Source: JBKHAJ01 sp964641125 (lineage in GTDB: Bacteria; Spirochaetota; Spirochaetia; SPDA01; CAZSGZ01). Taken from it: DNA of 64,000 nucleotides. The notes under the pieces are model-generated. The model was not told the DNA's origin. It worked only from the letters and a program-made list of their open reading frames with translations, and did no database searches. Shown in pieces: positions 8,918 through 17,841 of this stretch. Every line of letters starts with the position of its first letter. Position 1 is the first letter of the stretch. The DNA lies in NCBI GenBank assembly GCA_964641125.1, contig CAZXMO010000002.1, forward strand, positions 43,559 to 107,558. Reading direction: 5' to 3'. The position numbers were made by a program, and so were the translations under genes.

Positions 8918-9429
8918 TCAGCGCGTATCAGGGGTTTTCCTGCAAGTGCCGCGATCATTTCAGCGGCCCGTACGAGGTCCCCGCTCACATTGGATTTGAC
9001 GGTATCGATATTTATCGTTTCCCCCGATGAGGTCACGAGGCGCAAGGTGGTGTAATCGGCCTCGAAGAGACGCCTTTTACGCTCGTCCTCCGGTTCTTCC
9101 GGGGTAGTCATGCGCCCCCGGGTGAATCTTTCGAGCTTAAGCCTGTCGACTTGGCTCAACTCGATGCGGCTCGTCTTTAAAAACGGATAGATCCCGAAAC
9201 GGTGGATGACCCCGCTCTCGGTCGAGAAGTACCATGCCTCGGTGTATCCGGCCGAGAGCACCGCTATCAGGAGAAAGATAAAGGGGGCCGCCGCGAACTC
9301 GCCGACGGCGATCATGCTCGCGAGAAGGATTGACGCTATTCCCAAAAATACTATGCGGAACCACAGGGGAAAGACCAGAGCGAGGGTGGAAGAGTCGACC
9401 TGTTTGAGGGTAAGCTTGAGCCTGAACAT
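8914..9429 (-). CDS. Membrane protein with PH-like (bPH2/YdbT-type) layout, function unknown
   Basis: 171 residues. Two hydrophobic helices lie at about 24-44 and 48-66, followed by a soluble domain with beta-rich pattern (WYFSTESGVIHRFGIYPF, SRIELSQVDRLKLERF, TLRLVTSSGETINIDT). This layout resembles bacterial PH-domain membrane proteins, but I cannot name a family firmly. There is no Shine-Dalgarno sequence; TATTAT (minus strand, 9436-9441) sits 6 nt before the ATG, suggesting a leaderless mRNA. Convergent with oppF. Confidence 0.72.
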   Translation of the reverse strand: MFRLKLTLKQVDSSTLALVFPLWFRIVFLGIASILLASMIAVGEFAAAPFIFLLIAVLSAGYTEAWYFSTESGVIHRFGIYPFLKTSRIELSQVDRLKLERFTRGRMTTPEEPEDERKRRLFEADYTTLRLVTSSGETINIDTVKSNVSGDLVRAAEMIAALAGKPLIRAD

Positions 9430-9475
9430 TGCAGGATAATAGTAAACCTTCCCGGGGTTAGTGTCATTACCCGTA

Positions 9476-9504
9476 TTGCCATTTCCCGGGTGCTTGAATA
9501 TGCT
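9476..9504 (+). promoter_or_regulatory. Promoter of the nitrilase-like lipoprotein gene, possibly leaderless
   Basis: TTGCCA at 9476-9481, a 17 bp spacer and TATGCT at 9499-9504, 9 nt before the ATG at 9514. No Shine-Dalgarno sequence is visible. Motif match only. Confidence 0.45.
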
Positions 9505-9513
9505 TCAGTATCG

Positions 9514-10500
9514 ATGAAAAAGCAGGCTTTTAGAATAGTCCTCGTATCCGTCTCGTCTTTTTTCTGGGCCCTCTTCGTGTCGGGGTGTTCTACCGGAGGG
9601 ATGGGGGAAGGCGCGGAGGGTCTTGTCGTAACCGGGGTTCAGCTCCATATCGACGAATCTATCTACGCGAGCCCAGGCGCCTTCGAGGCGGCTATGAGGA
9701 GCGAGCTCGAGTCGGTCTGTTCCGTTCATGACAGACCGGACTTGGTTGTATTTCCCGAATACGCTTCGGCTTTTCTGGCCGCGGCGGAATACTTCAGCCG
9801 CATAGAAGAGGCGGACACCTTCGAGGAGGCCCTCGAGCGAATCCGCGGGGAAAACGGGGATATCGATTCTCTTCACACCCTCTTTATGAGGGAGGCGGAC
9901 CGTACGGAGAAACGTCTCGATCGGATCTGGGGGGGCCTTGCCCGGGAGTTCGAACTCTTCATCGTCGGGGGTACCTGGTTCAGAAAGGTGACCGATGAAG
10001 CGGGAGGTGCGAGCTTGCGGAATACTCTGATCCTCTACGACCCCCGGGGGCGGCGTATCTACGAGCAGGATAAAGTGTATCTCACCGATTTCGAAGAGGA
10101 GGTAATCGGACTTTCCCCCGGAAGCGAGGCCGGGGCGGTTCCGGTAAGGATCGATGCCTTCGACGTGGCCTTTACCGTCTGCAGGGACTCGTTTTTCTCC
10201 ACCTGGGAAGATAACTTCGCGGGAGCTGAAGTGTGGATCAGTATCAAGGCGAACGGAGTCAGTTTCGACCGGGAGGCCCGCGAAACATTTCGTAGGGCTC
10301 TCCCCGAAAGGATCGCCGAGAGCGATGTACCCTACGGGATGGTGGTGTGTTTGACCGGCCGCTTTCTCGACCTCTTCTGGGAGGGTGAGAGCTCGGTCTT
10401 GGCCGATACGGGGCATAGGGCCGCCGTTTTGGACAGAAGCGGAACACCTTGGGCGGGAGATTATGTGGGCCTTACTCTTTCTCTAGAAAAGTTACCCTGA
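9514..10500 (+). CDS. Carbon-nitrogen hydrolase (nitrilase superfamily) lipoprotein
   Basis: 328 residues. The signal peptide ends in lipobox FVSGC (Cys25), so the enzyme is predicted to be anchored outside the cytoplasm. The catalytic triad of the nitrilase fold is recognisable: Glu82 in VVFPEYAS, Lys in YEQDKVYL and Cys in FTVCRDSFF. The substrate (amide, nitrile or N-acyl compound) cannot be told. A GTG 24 nt upstream is an alternative start but would place extra residues before the signal peptide. The 3' end overlaps the convergent CBM48 gene by 29 bp. Confidence 0.82.
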   Translation: MKKQAFRIVLVSVSSFFWALFVSGCSTGGMGEGAEGLVVTGVQLHIDESIYASPGAFEAAMRSELESVCSVHDRPDLVVFPEYASAFLAAAEYFSRIEEADTFEEALERIRGENGDIDSLHTLFMREADRTEKRLDRIWGGLAREFELFIVGGTWFRKVTDEAGGASLRNTLILYDPRGRRIYEQDKVYLTDFEEEVIGLSPGSEAGAVPVRIDAFDVAFTVCRDSFFSTWEDNFAGAEVWISIKANGVSFDREARETFRRALPERIAESDVPYGMVVCLTGRFLDLFWEGESSVLADTGHRAAVLDRSGTPWAGDYVGLTLSLEKLP

Positions 10501-11188
10501 ACAGCGAAGCTTCGGTTCCTTCGTAATCAACTCCCTTTTGGGGATTCCGGGGATCTAAGATCTTGAGCCCGTTGGAGACGAAATAATAGAAGTGCTCTCC
10601 CGGTTGGAGCCTGAGGGTGATCTCGTAGGTTCCCGGCTCGGTCTCGGACAGCCGGTGCATGAAGGGATCCCAATTGTTGAAATCCCCGGCTATATAGACC
10701 CGGTAACCCGGAGGAGCCGAGTAGATGAAACGGGTTCTGTCGTCGGGCTGTACAAAAGGAACCTCCGTAATACGGCGGAACCGCGGAGGTATGGGAATTC
10801 GGGACACCTCGAGGCCGTTTATGTCGGTTACCGTGTGTTCGGCGGTGGGGTCCGGTATCCACAACCCGTCGGCTACGATCCGGTAGCGGAGTTCGGTTAT
10901 GCTCCTGTCTTCGGGGAGGGGGTAAACGAGAACGAAGACTCCGTGACTATTCTCGAAGAAAGGATGAATTTCACGAAAATCCTCGTGTTCGAACGCCGCT
11001 CCCACGAACCTGAGGTCCCGGTTCGAGCTGTAGCTCAAGATCAGGTTCCCCTCGATAAAATGGGGCGGTTCGGGTTGTTCCATACCGGTTACGGCGAGAT
11101 GGACCTGTAAATCGGGATTTTCGACGGCTCCCGCGGGAAGGGAGAGGAGTGGGATGAGGATGACCACGAAGAGTTTCAGGATTTTCAT
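10472..11188 (-). CDS. Exported protein with C-terminal glycogen-binding-like (CBM48/AMPK) domain
   Basis: 238 residues. The N-terminal signal peptide is MKILKLFVVILIPLLSLPAG with likely cleavage after AGA. The last 80 residues (YRVYIAGDFNNWDPFMHRLS, GTYEITLRLQPGEHFYYFVS) match the Ig-like CBM48 fold found in AMPK-beta and isoamylases. The middle 100 residues are beta-rich and unassigned. It is predicted to be periplasmic or surface located. Carbohydrate binding is inferred only from the fold. The 3' end overlaps the nitrilase-like gene by 29 bp in antisense. Confidence 0.8.
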   Translation of the reverse strand: MKILKLFVVILIPLLSLPAGAVENPDLQVHLAVTGMEQPEPPHFIEGNLILSYSSNRDLRFVGAAFEHEDFREIHPFFENSHGVFVLVYPLPEDRSITELRYRIVADGLWIPDPTAEHTVTDINGLEVSRIPIPPRFRRITEVPFVQPDDRTRFIYSAPPGYRVYIAGDFNNWDPFMHRLSETEPGTYEITLRLQPGEHFYYFVSNGLKILDPRNPQKGVDYEGTEASLFRVTFLEKE

Positions 11189-11285
11189 TCTTCTGCTACA
11201 ATCTTATGATCGGTAACCGGGCCAAAAGCTTTACATTAGACTAACAATTTGTCCGGAATTACCGATGATCTGAAAAGGAAACTGT

Positions 11286-14200
11286 ATGCCCAGTCTCGAC
11301 AGTCTAGACAGATTCAAACGAGCCGTCAATTCTCTGGGAAACGAGCCCCAAATACTCGAAGAGCGGGGAGAAACCTTCGAGGATGTGGAAAGGCCCGCTC
11401 AGGGACTGCCGGAGGACCTCTCCGAGCTCCTCGGGGCACCCGCCGAAGGTGAGGAGGAGGAAGGGGCCGACCTGAGCGCTCTCCTCGACAGCTTCGAGAC
11501 GGAGGAGGACGCGGAGGAAGAGGTCGAAGAGGCCGAAGCGGAAACCCCTGAAGAAACCGGTGAAGAGGGGCCTTTCGATGAATTCGATCTAGATGCTCTG
11601 ATCGAGGAGACCTCCCCGGAGGTCCCCTCGGAACCTCCATCCGGCGGCGAGACCGAAGAAACGGAGGAAGATTTCGACCTCGAGATAGGGGATATCTCCG
11701 ACGAGGAAGTGGATATCGACATCGACGCCGATTTCGCCGAGCTCGGGGAGGAAGCGGCCGAAGAACCCGCCGAGGGAGCTGTCGATGAGGCGGCCGAAGA
11801 AGAGGAGTTCGCCCTTCCCGAGGATTTCGAAGCCCCNNNNNNNNNNNNNNNNNNNNNNNNNNNNNNNNNNNNNNNNNNNNNNNNNNNNNNNNNNNNNNNN
11901 NNNNNNNNNNNNNNNNNNNNNNNNNNNNNNNNNNNNGAAGAGGCCGAAGCCCCGGAAGAGGCCTTCGAGGAGCCCCTCGGTGAGGACTTCGACATCGATG
12001 CCGATCTCGCCGATCTCGGACTCGACGAGCTTGACGTGGACCTGCCGGAGGAGGCGGAAGAAGAGTTCGAAGCCCCGGAAGAGGAAGCCCCCGAGGAGGC
12101 GGAAGAAGAGTTCGAAACCCCGGAAGAGGAAGCCCCCGAGGAGGCTGACGAGGTCGAGACGCCGGCGGCGGAAGAGGAGATCGGAGAATTCGATTTGAGC
12201 GAATTCGAGGAGGACTTCGGTGCGGGAGAGCTCCTCGGCGAAGAAGAGCCGGCTGAGGCCGCGGAAGCCCCTGAGGGTGCCGAGGAATGGCCCGAAGAAG
12301 AGGAGGCCTTCGTTCCCGAGGTTCCCGAAGAGATCGAATTCGGAGAAGAGGAGATCGAGTTCAAAGAGCCCCCCGGTGCGGAGGCGGGTGAAGAATTCGG
12401 GGAAATGGGGATCCCCGATATCGACTTCGACGCCGTTCCCGACGCGGAGGAGTTCGAGATGCCGGCGGATATCGAGGCCGGTGAGGGAGAGGAAGAGCTC
12501 GATCAGTTCAATCTCGACACCCTAGGCGAGGAGTTCGGCTTCGGTGAGGAGGAGCTTTCCGAGGAAGAGCTCAATCCGGCGGTAGCCGTAGCCGGAGAGC
12601 TCGAAGAGGCCGAGGAGGAGTTCCGCCTCTCCGACGCCCAATTCAAAAAGCTTCGTCACACCTTGAGTCTACTCCCGCGGAACCTGAAGGTGGCCGTGGA
12701 AGAGCTGATCGGTGAGAAGGGGCTTGCGGGAGACGATCTCACAGCCCTGACCGACGCGCTCATCGACGGAGAATCGCCTAAGACGCTTGCCGGTATAGCC
12801 GGACGGATAACCGGCAGAAAGATAAAGATACCCACTCAATTCGAGCGAAGAACGGGAGCGGAATTCGAAGAAGAGCGGGAGTCTTTCGCCTATATCTTCC
12901 GGAATCGGGTACTTCCCTATCTGAAAATCGGGCTTGCCGCGCTGGTGGTGATGGGATTCCTGGGCTTCCTGGGATATCGGTTCCTCTACATTCCGCTGCG
13001 GGCGGGATCCTTGTATAGGCAGGGCTACGAGGTGCTCCAGGAAGACCGATACCAGGCGGCGAACACTTACTTCGACGAAGCGGTGGACACCCAGGTGAAA
13101 AGACAGTGGTTCTTCCGTTATGCCGACGGATTTATAGACAAGAAACAGTACTACTTAGCCGGAGAGAAGTACGAACAGCTCCTCGCCTATTTCCCGGGTG
13201 ATCGGGAGGCCCTGCTCGATCACGGGAGGCTAGAATCGGAGATCCTCGGAGATTACCAGGGGGCGGAAGATCATCTCGACCTGATTCTCGATGAAGAGCT
13301 CTACGATTACGATGCCCTTCTGTTGAGCGGCGATAACTACATGCGGTGGGCCCTTCACGATCCTACGAAATACGAGGAAGCCCGGTTAGCTTATGCGAAG
13401 CTCATGGAGGAGTACGGCGCTCTCGATGAGATCTCTTTCAGGATGCTCAGGTACTTTATCAGGACCGACAAATACGACGAGGTGCTACGGCTCAAGGAGT
13501 TCTTCCTGACCAAGCCGGGTACCGATGTGAATCCCCGGATCTACGCCGAGCTCGCCGGATATCTCATATCGAATAATCAGCTTGCCGACGTCAAGGACAT
13601 CCTATTCGAGGCCCAGGAAGTGGATGAAACAATCCCGGAGATCCACTATCACTTGGCCCGGTACTTCCGGGAGCTGGAGGACTATTCAGAAGAGGACAAG
13701 GGACTTGCAAAAGCTATCCACTACTTCGAGGAGGCCGAGCCGTTGGGACAGGAACGGATCGGGATGCTCGTGGATACCTATAATCGTTCGGGGGAATCGT
13801 ACTACCGTGATCAAGAGTTTCTGACCGCGGAACAGCAGTTCCAAAAGGGGATTCGTCTCTACGAGGACGCCCTCGACCGGCGCCTCTTGGGGCCCGCGTC
13901 GACCTACGGCAAGCTCTACGCAAACCTGGGAGACGTCTATTATTATATCAGCGGTAATCTCGACACCGCCTTGGATCTCTACACCGAAGCGCAGAATAAT
14001 CTGTATTCCACACCGAGTATACGCTATAAGAAGGGGTATATTAACTATACCGACGGAAACTACGAGAGTGCGATAATGGAGTTCTATCAGGCATCGGAGG
14101 GATTCTCCACGAATAGGAACCTGATGTTCGCTACGGCCAATACCCTGTATCAACAGGAGCAGTACTTCGCCGCTCAGGGTTACTATAATCACCTCTTAGA

Positions 14201-14549
14201 TGTACTGGAAAGGCGGGAGGCGAATATCCCCTTCCTCATGATCGATGAACGGGATGATCACAGGAGTCTGGTGGAGTACTTTATGAAGGTCTACAACAAC
14301 CTAGGAGTCACCCTCAACCGGCTTTCCGTGCGGAGCCCCGATCAAAAAAAGTACTCCCGTTCCTTGGCGTACCTCACCCGGTCCACCGAGTACTCGGACA
14401 TCCTTACCCGGGATCCGGAAACCCTCGAGCGGAGCGCCGCTCTGGATCTGGCGTATCTGAACACCCGGGCCATCCTCTATCCCCTAGCGGAGAACGAGCT
14501 CCAGATCTACACCCGGCTGCCGAGGGACATGGAAGAGCTCCTCTTCTAG
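11286..14549 (+). CDS. flcA: Large acidic TPR membrane protein, candidate periplasmic flagellar collar protein FlcA
   Basis: About 1,087 codons including the N-filled gap. Residues 1 to about 430 are extremely Glu/Asp-rich and repetitive, probably disordered. After a short folded segment (LRHTLSLLPRNLKVAVEELI), one membrane helix lies near residues 545-570 (IGLAALVVMGFLGFLGYRFL). The remaining 500 residues are TPR-like helical repeats with many Tyr. A single helix with a C-terminal TPR region outside the inner membrane fits BB0326/FlcA, which builds the periplasmic flagellar collar in Borrelia. Neighbouring opp and eno genes match the Borrelia order. The start has AAAGGA 6 nt upstream. The large acidic N-terminus is unusual. 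The FlcA call rests on architecture and synteny, not alignment. Confidence 0.65.
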   Translation: MPSLDSLDRFKRAVNSLGNEPQILEERGETFEDVERPAQGLPEDLSELLGAPAEGEEEEGADLSALLDSFETEEDAEEEVEEAEAETPEETGEEGPFDEFDLDALIEETSPEVPSEPPSGGETEETEEDFDLEIGDISDEEVDIDIDADFAELGEEAAEEPAEGAVDEAAEEEEFALPEDFEAXXXXXXXXXXXXXXXXXXXXXXXXXXXXXXXXXXEEAEAPEEAFEEPLGEDFDIDADLADLGLDELDVDLPEEAEEEFEAPEEEAPEEAEEEFETPEEEAPEEADEVETPAAEEEIGEFDLSEFEEDFGAGELLGEEEPAEAAEAPEGAEEWPEEEEAFVPEVPEEIEFGEEEIEFKEPPGAEAGEEFGEMGIPDIDFDAVPDAEEFEMPADIEAGEGEEELDQFNLDTLGEEFGFGEEELSEEELNPAVAVAGELEEAEEEFRLSDAQFKKLRHTLSLLPRNLKVAVEELIGEKGLAGDDLTALTDALIDGESPKTLAGIAGRITGRKIKIPTQFERRTGAEFEEERESFAYIFRNRVLPYLKIGLAALVVMGFLGFLGYRFLYIPLRAGSLYRQGYEVLQEDRYQAANTYFDEAVDTQVKRQWFFRYADGFIDKKQYYLAGEKYEQLLAYFPGDREALLDHGRLESEILGDYQGAEDHLDLILDEELYDYDALLLSGDNYMRWALHDPTKYEEARLAYAKLMEEYGALDEISFRMLRYFIRTDKYDEVLRLKEFFLTKPGTDVNPRIYAELAGYLISNNQLADVKDILFEAQEVDETIPEIHYHLARYFRELEDYSEEDKGLAKAIHYFEEAEPLGQERIGMLVDTYNRSGESYYRDQEFLTAEQQFQKGIRLYEDALDRRLLGPASTYGKLYANLGDVYYYISGNLDTALDLYTEAQNNLYSTPSIRYKKGYINYTDGNYESAIMEFYQASEGFSTNRNLMFATANTLYQQEQYFAAQGYYNHLLDVLERREANIPFLMIDERDDHRSLVEYFMKVYNNLGVTLNRLSVRSPDQKKYSRSLAYLTRSTEYSDILTRDPETLERSAALDLAYLNTRAILYPLAENELQIYTRLPRDMEELLF
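11837..11936. other. Assembly gap, 100 N, in the acidic repeats of the FlcA-like gene
   Basis: 100 N within Glu-rich repetitive coding sequence. The reading frame on both sides is compatible with the filler length. The break probably reflects collapsed low-complexity repeats, so the true length of the acidic region is unknown. Confidence 0.95.
12051..12140 (+). repeat. Two tandem 45 bp coding repeats in the acidic domain
   Basis: Units at 12051-12095 and 12096-12140 differ by about one base. Each encodes the 15-residue acidic unit EAEEEFEAPEEEAPE, or EFET in the second. A partial third unit follows. Related, less exact units occur on both sides of the adjacent gap. Confidence 0.85.
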
Positions 14550-14556
14550 ACGGTTC

Positions 14557-15651
14557 TCAGTCCAGGGGGATCATCCAGTCGTGAATATCTTCCTCTGCTC
14601 CGTACTGGATACCCCTGAGTTTCTTTCTCAAAGACACAGTCACTTCCCCGGGCTCGCCATTGGAAAATACCTTCGTCCGCTCCTTCCAGGTCAGCGATTC
14701 GAGATACGAAACTCCCGCGGCGGTACCGGTAACGAAGACTTCCCGGCACGAATCCATAACCTCGGCGATCGAAATGCGGCGCTCTTCCACGGGGATACTC
14801 AAATCTCCCGCCAGGGTAATGACGCTCTCCCGGTTGATGCCGGGAAGCACGGTGTCCTCGATACTCGGGGTAACCAGGGTCCCGTTCTCCAGGCGGAAAA
14901 AGATGTTGCAGGATGAACCTTCTTCCACATATGTATGCTCGACGGCGTCGAGAAAGACCGCTTCCATATATCCGGCGGCCTCCGCCTCTTTTTTGGCAAG
15001 AGCAGGGACGACGTAGTTCGCGTCGCACTTGATCCATCCGGTCCCCCCGGGGAATGCCCGGACCTTATCGGTTACCACCGCCTTCGAGTTTCCCGGCTTG
15101 AAGTAGGATCCCACCGGAGTGGTGACTATTATTACCCAGGGAGCAATGCTCAATCCCAAGCCGATAGCCGGTTCCGATAAAGAGAAGGGCCGGATATACA
15201 CGCTGTGCCCGGCGGCAAAATCGTTCCGCTCCCATGCCGGATCGTACGAAGGGGCGAAGCCCAGGTCCCGGTTCCTCCTGACCACCTCTTTGACCGCGGC
15301 GCTAAAAGTGTCTTCGGGATAGACCGGCATCTTGAGACCGGCCATCGAGCGGGCCATGCGCGCGGCATTTCGGTCGGGACGGAAGATTTTGAGGCTGCCG
15401 TCCTGCTGGGGAAAGGCCTTGAGACCCTCGAAGCACCCCATTCCGTACTGGCTCGTATAGTTGACAAGGGGGAGATCGGGAAAGGAGTTGCGCTTCTGAT
15501 GGAGCTCCTCGAGCTCTTCCGGGGGGAGTGCCTCTTCTTCCGCCGCGGAAAGGTGGGGTTTTTCCTGGTACTCCTCCTTCCAACCGCCGCTTCCGTCGAA
15601 TTTTGCCTTGTAGACCCAGGGATAAATCGCCAGGGTGAACCCTTTTGCCAT
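14557..15651 (-). CDS. ilvE: Branched-chain amino acid aminotransferase
   Basis: 364 residues of the class IV PLP-dependent aminotransferase fold, type II/eukaryote-like BCAT length. It transaminates Leu, Ile and Val with 2-oxoglutarate. Visible motifs are YGMGCFEGLKAF, the PLP-lysine region GTGWIKCDANYVVPALAKKE, EEGSSCNIFF and DTVLPGINRESVI, then the cofactor-phosphate region FVTGTAAGVSYLESL. The start at 15651 (MAKGFTLAIYPW) has GGGAG 7 nt upstream; a longer form starting 84 nt earlier lacks family similarity. It is convergent with the FlcA-like gene, 7 bp apart. Confidence 0.93.
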   Translation of the reverse strand: MAKGFTLAIYPWVYKAKFDGSGGWKEEYQEKPHLSAAEEEALPPEELEELHQKRNSFPDLPLVNYTSQYGMGCFEGLKAFPQQDGSLKIFRPDRNAARMARSMAGLKMPVYPEDTFSAAVKEVVRRNRDLGFAPSYDPAWERNDFAAGHSVYIRPFSLSEPAIGLGLSIAPWVIIVTTPVGSYFKPGNSKAVVTDKVRAFPGGTGWIKCDANYVVPALAKKEAEAAGYMEAVFLDAVEHTYVEEGSSCNIFFRLENGTLVTPSIEDTVLPGINRESVITLAGDLSIPVEERRISIAEVMDSCREVFVTGTAAGVSYLESLTWKERTKVFSNGEPGEVTVSLRKKLRGIQYGAEEDIHDWMIPLD

Positions 15652-15768
15652 AATAACGCTCCCGATAAGTAGATAGTGCTCCCGATCGTGGGGATAGAAA
15701 TGCTTTAGTTTAGGGCCTATTGAATGAAAAATCAATATTAATCACAATGAAGATAAGGAGAAATAGAA

Positions 15769-16836
15769 ATGGTCGACCATGTATTTATATTAGCCGGCGG
15801 GTCGGGAACGAGATTATGGCCGGCGTCAACCCAAGACAATCCGAAGCAGTTCCTGAAATTGGCCGGGGACAAATCACTTCTTACTCTGACCGTTGAACGG
15901 GCCCGGGCCCTCGATATTTCGGGGGAAGTCGTTATCATAACCCTCGAAGACCAGCTCGACGGAATCCTCGAGGAATGCGCGTCTCTGAAGGACGGAAAGA
16001 TCACGGTTATTCCCGAACCTTTCGCACGGAACACCGGTCCCGCCCTCGCCCTCGGGACGCAATACATCGCTTCGAAGTACTCCCGGGATGATTCCGTTCT
16101 GGTTCTAGCCGCGGATCATCTCATATCACCGCAGGCCCAATTCGCCTCGGATGTGAAAAAAGCGGCCGAGCTCGCGGAGAAGGGGATGCTGGTTACCTTC
16201 GGAATCCCGCCGACGTTCGCTTCTACCGGCTACGGTTACATCGAAGAGGGAGAAACCGAAACCCCCGGAGCCAGGGTCGCGAGCTTTCGTGAAAAGCCCG
16301 ACCGGGTTACGGCGGAGAAGTTTTTAGATAAAGGCAACTACTACTGGAACTCGGGGATGTTTCTCTTTTCCGCGGGACTCTTCCTCGACGAGATCGAAAA
16401 GCACGAGCCGGATGTAACTCGGGCCTTCTCGGGCCTAAAGGACTTTTCAGAGGAACGGAGGGGAAACGCGGTCATCGCATGCCGGGGCGAACAGGTACGG
16501 AAAAGCTACGAAAAAGCGCCCAAGATAAGTGTGGATTACGCCGTCATGGAGCGAAGCGATAAAGTCGGGGTGATCACGGCCGCTTTCGACTGGAACGACA
16601 TCGGGAGCTGGGACGAGGTCGCTGCCCTCGGAACCGAGGGGACCGGAGAGGTCTTCCGGGTGGACAGCGAAGGTACCTATGTATATTCCGACACCCCCGT
16701 GGCGTTGTGCGGGGTGGACGACCTGATCGTGGTGGTCAAGAACGGACGGGTCCTTGTCTGCCGCAAGGGGGAGACCCAGAAGGTCAAGGATATCGTAAAT
16801 ATGCTCGCGGAGAAGAACCGGGACGACCTTCTGTAA
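15769..16836 (+). CDS. manC: Mannose-1-phosphate guanylyltransferase (GDP-mannose pyrophosphorylase)
   Basis: 355 residues. It makes GDP-mannose from mannose-1-phosphate and GTP for glycan synthesis. It has the nucleotidyltransferase signature LAGGSGTRLWPAST followed by NPKQFLKL, then PFARNTGPALALG, LAADHLI, FREKPDR and YYWNSGMFLF. It ends without the phosphomannose isomerase domain found in bifunctional ManC/AlgA. The start has AAGGAG 8 nt upstream. A short GC hairpin follows the stop and is shared with the convergent gene. Confidence 0.93.
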   Translation: MVDHVFILAGGSGTRLWPASTQDNPKQFLKLAGDKSLLTLTVERARALDISGEVVIITLEDQLDGILEECASLKDGKITVIPEPFARNTGPALALGTQYIASKYSRDDSVLVLAADHLISPQAQFASDVKKAAELAEKGMLVTFGIPPTFASTGYGYIEEGETETPGARVASFREKPDRVTAEKFLDKGNYYWNSGMFLFSAGLFLDEIEKHEPDVTRAFSGLKDFSEERRGNAVIACRGEQVRKSYEKAPKISVDYAVMERSDKVGVITAAFDWNDIGSWDEVAALGTEGTGEVFRVDSEGTYVYSDTPVALCGVDDLIVVVKNGRVLVCRKGETQKVKDIVNMLAEKNRDDLL

Positions 16837-16844
16837 GGCGCCGT

Positions 16845-17795
16845 TTATGTAGGCGCGGCTTCCGATCGGGAGAGTCTGCGGATTTGCTTGCGCAGGTTAT
16901 AGATGATTTCACCTGTAAAACCCTTGGTCAGCGCAAGGGTCTCTTCCTCCGATCCCGTTAGGCTTTTATAGAGCGGTTTCTCTTCCCGGAAGGTTTGGAG
17001 GATGGTATCCTTCTTTTTCACTATATCGACGAGGTATGCCCGAGTGCGGTACCCCTCCTCGGCGGCGAACATGAGGGTCGAGCGGATACGGGACACCTCC
17101 TGGGCCTGCCGGGTATAGAGCTTGGAGATGGATTTGACGTCGTATTTGGTAAGAGGATTGGATTTGACCGATTCGTAGAGGGCCTGCATCTCTTCTTTGA
17201 GAAAGGCGGCGTAATTCTCGGCGATGCTCTTGTGTATTAGGTTGAAAGTTTTCTTGAAGTTTTCCGATATTGCCTTAGCCTTCTCCGCGGGGATCTTCGG
17301 TGAGAGGGCCTTCATATCTTCCAGCTCTTTCTTGTACCGGCTTACCTGCATGAGGATATTCTTGATGTAGGGATTCTGGCCGGTTGTCGGCTCTTCTTTG
17401 ATCCGTTGGTTGACATCCTGGATGATTTCTTTGATTCCGAGTTCCTGCTCGGCCTGAATCGATATCTCGTCTTTTCGCAGGCGCAGGCTGCCCCGGGCGA
17501 TGAGTCGCTGTGTTAGGAGGCAGTAGATGAGGGGGATGAGAGTATGGGCCTGATAGGAGAGCTCCTCGAATCCCCGGGAATCGTACTGCATGGAATCGAG
17601 AAATCCGAACAGGGGGTACAGCACCTTCCGCTTGTACTCGATGACCCCCTCCTCCACGCTGAGACGCAGGTCCTGCATGAGATCGAGGTAGTCTTTGAGC
17701 TCGATACCGAGATAGTCCTCCAGATCCCAGGGATTTTCGGCATTTTCCCGAAGATCGAACCAGTCCCCGGCGACCCGTTTCTCTAGATCATCCAT
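16845..17795 (-). CDS. Conserved-looking alpha-helical protein of unknown function
   Basis: 316 residues, soluble and almost entirely predicted helix, with many Lys/Glu and no signal peptide or membrane segment. Stretches such as RKDEISIQAEQELGIKEIIQ and SRYKKELEDMKALSPKIPAE suggest coiled coils. I do not recognise a family; it may be spirochaete-specific. No Shine-Dalgarno sequence at the proper distance; a TACACT hexamer lies 6 nt before the ATG, pointing to leaderless translation. Convergent with manC, with 8 bp between stop codons. Confidence 0.75.
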   Translation of the reverse strand: MDDLEKRVAGDWFDLRENAENPWDLEDYLGIELKDYLDLMQDLRLSVEEGVIEYKRKVLYPLFGFLDSMQYDSRGFEELSYQAHTLIPLIYCLLTQRLIARGSLRLRKDEISIQAEQELGIKEIIQDVNQRIKEEPTTGQNPYIKNILMQVSRYKKELEDMKALSPKIPAEKAKAISENFKKTFNLIHKSIAENYAAFLKEEMQALYESVKSNPLTKYDVKSISKLYTRQAQEVSRIRSTLMFAAEEGYRTRAYLVDIVKKKDTILQTFREEKPLYKSLTGSEEETLALTKGFTGEIIYNLRKQIRRLSRSEAAPT

Positions 17796-17801
17796 GTTCC
17801 T

Positions 17802-17830
17802 AGTGTAGCCCTTCGGTGCTCAAGATTCAA
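17802..17830 (-). promoter_or_regulatory. Promoter of the helical unknown gene, probably leaderless
   Basis: On the minus strand: TTGAAT (17825-17830), a 17 bp spacer and TACACT (17802-17807), then 6 nt to the ATG. The -10 is identical to that of proS. Motif match only. Confidence 0.45.
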
Positions 17831-17841
17831 ATCGGGTTGCA

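Noticed and set aside
16837..16856. Bidirectional terminator between manC and the helical gene
   Set aside because: GGCGCC/GGCGC hairpin is only 5-6 bp, has no T-run on either side and overlaps a stop codon.
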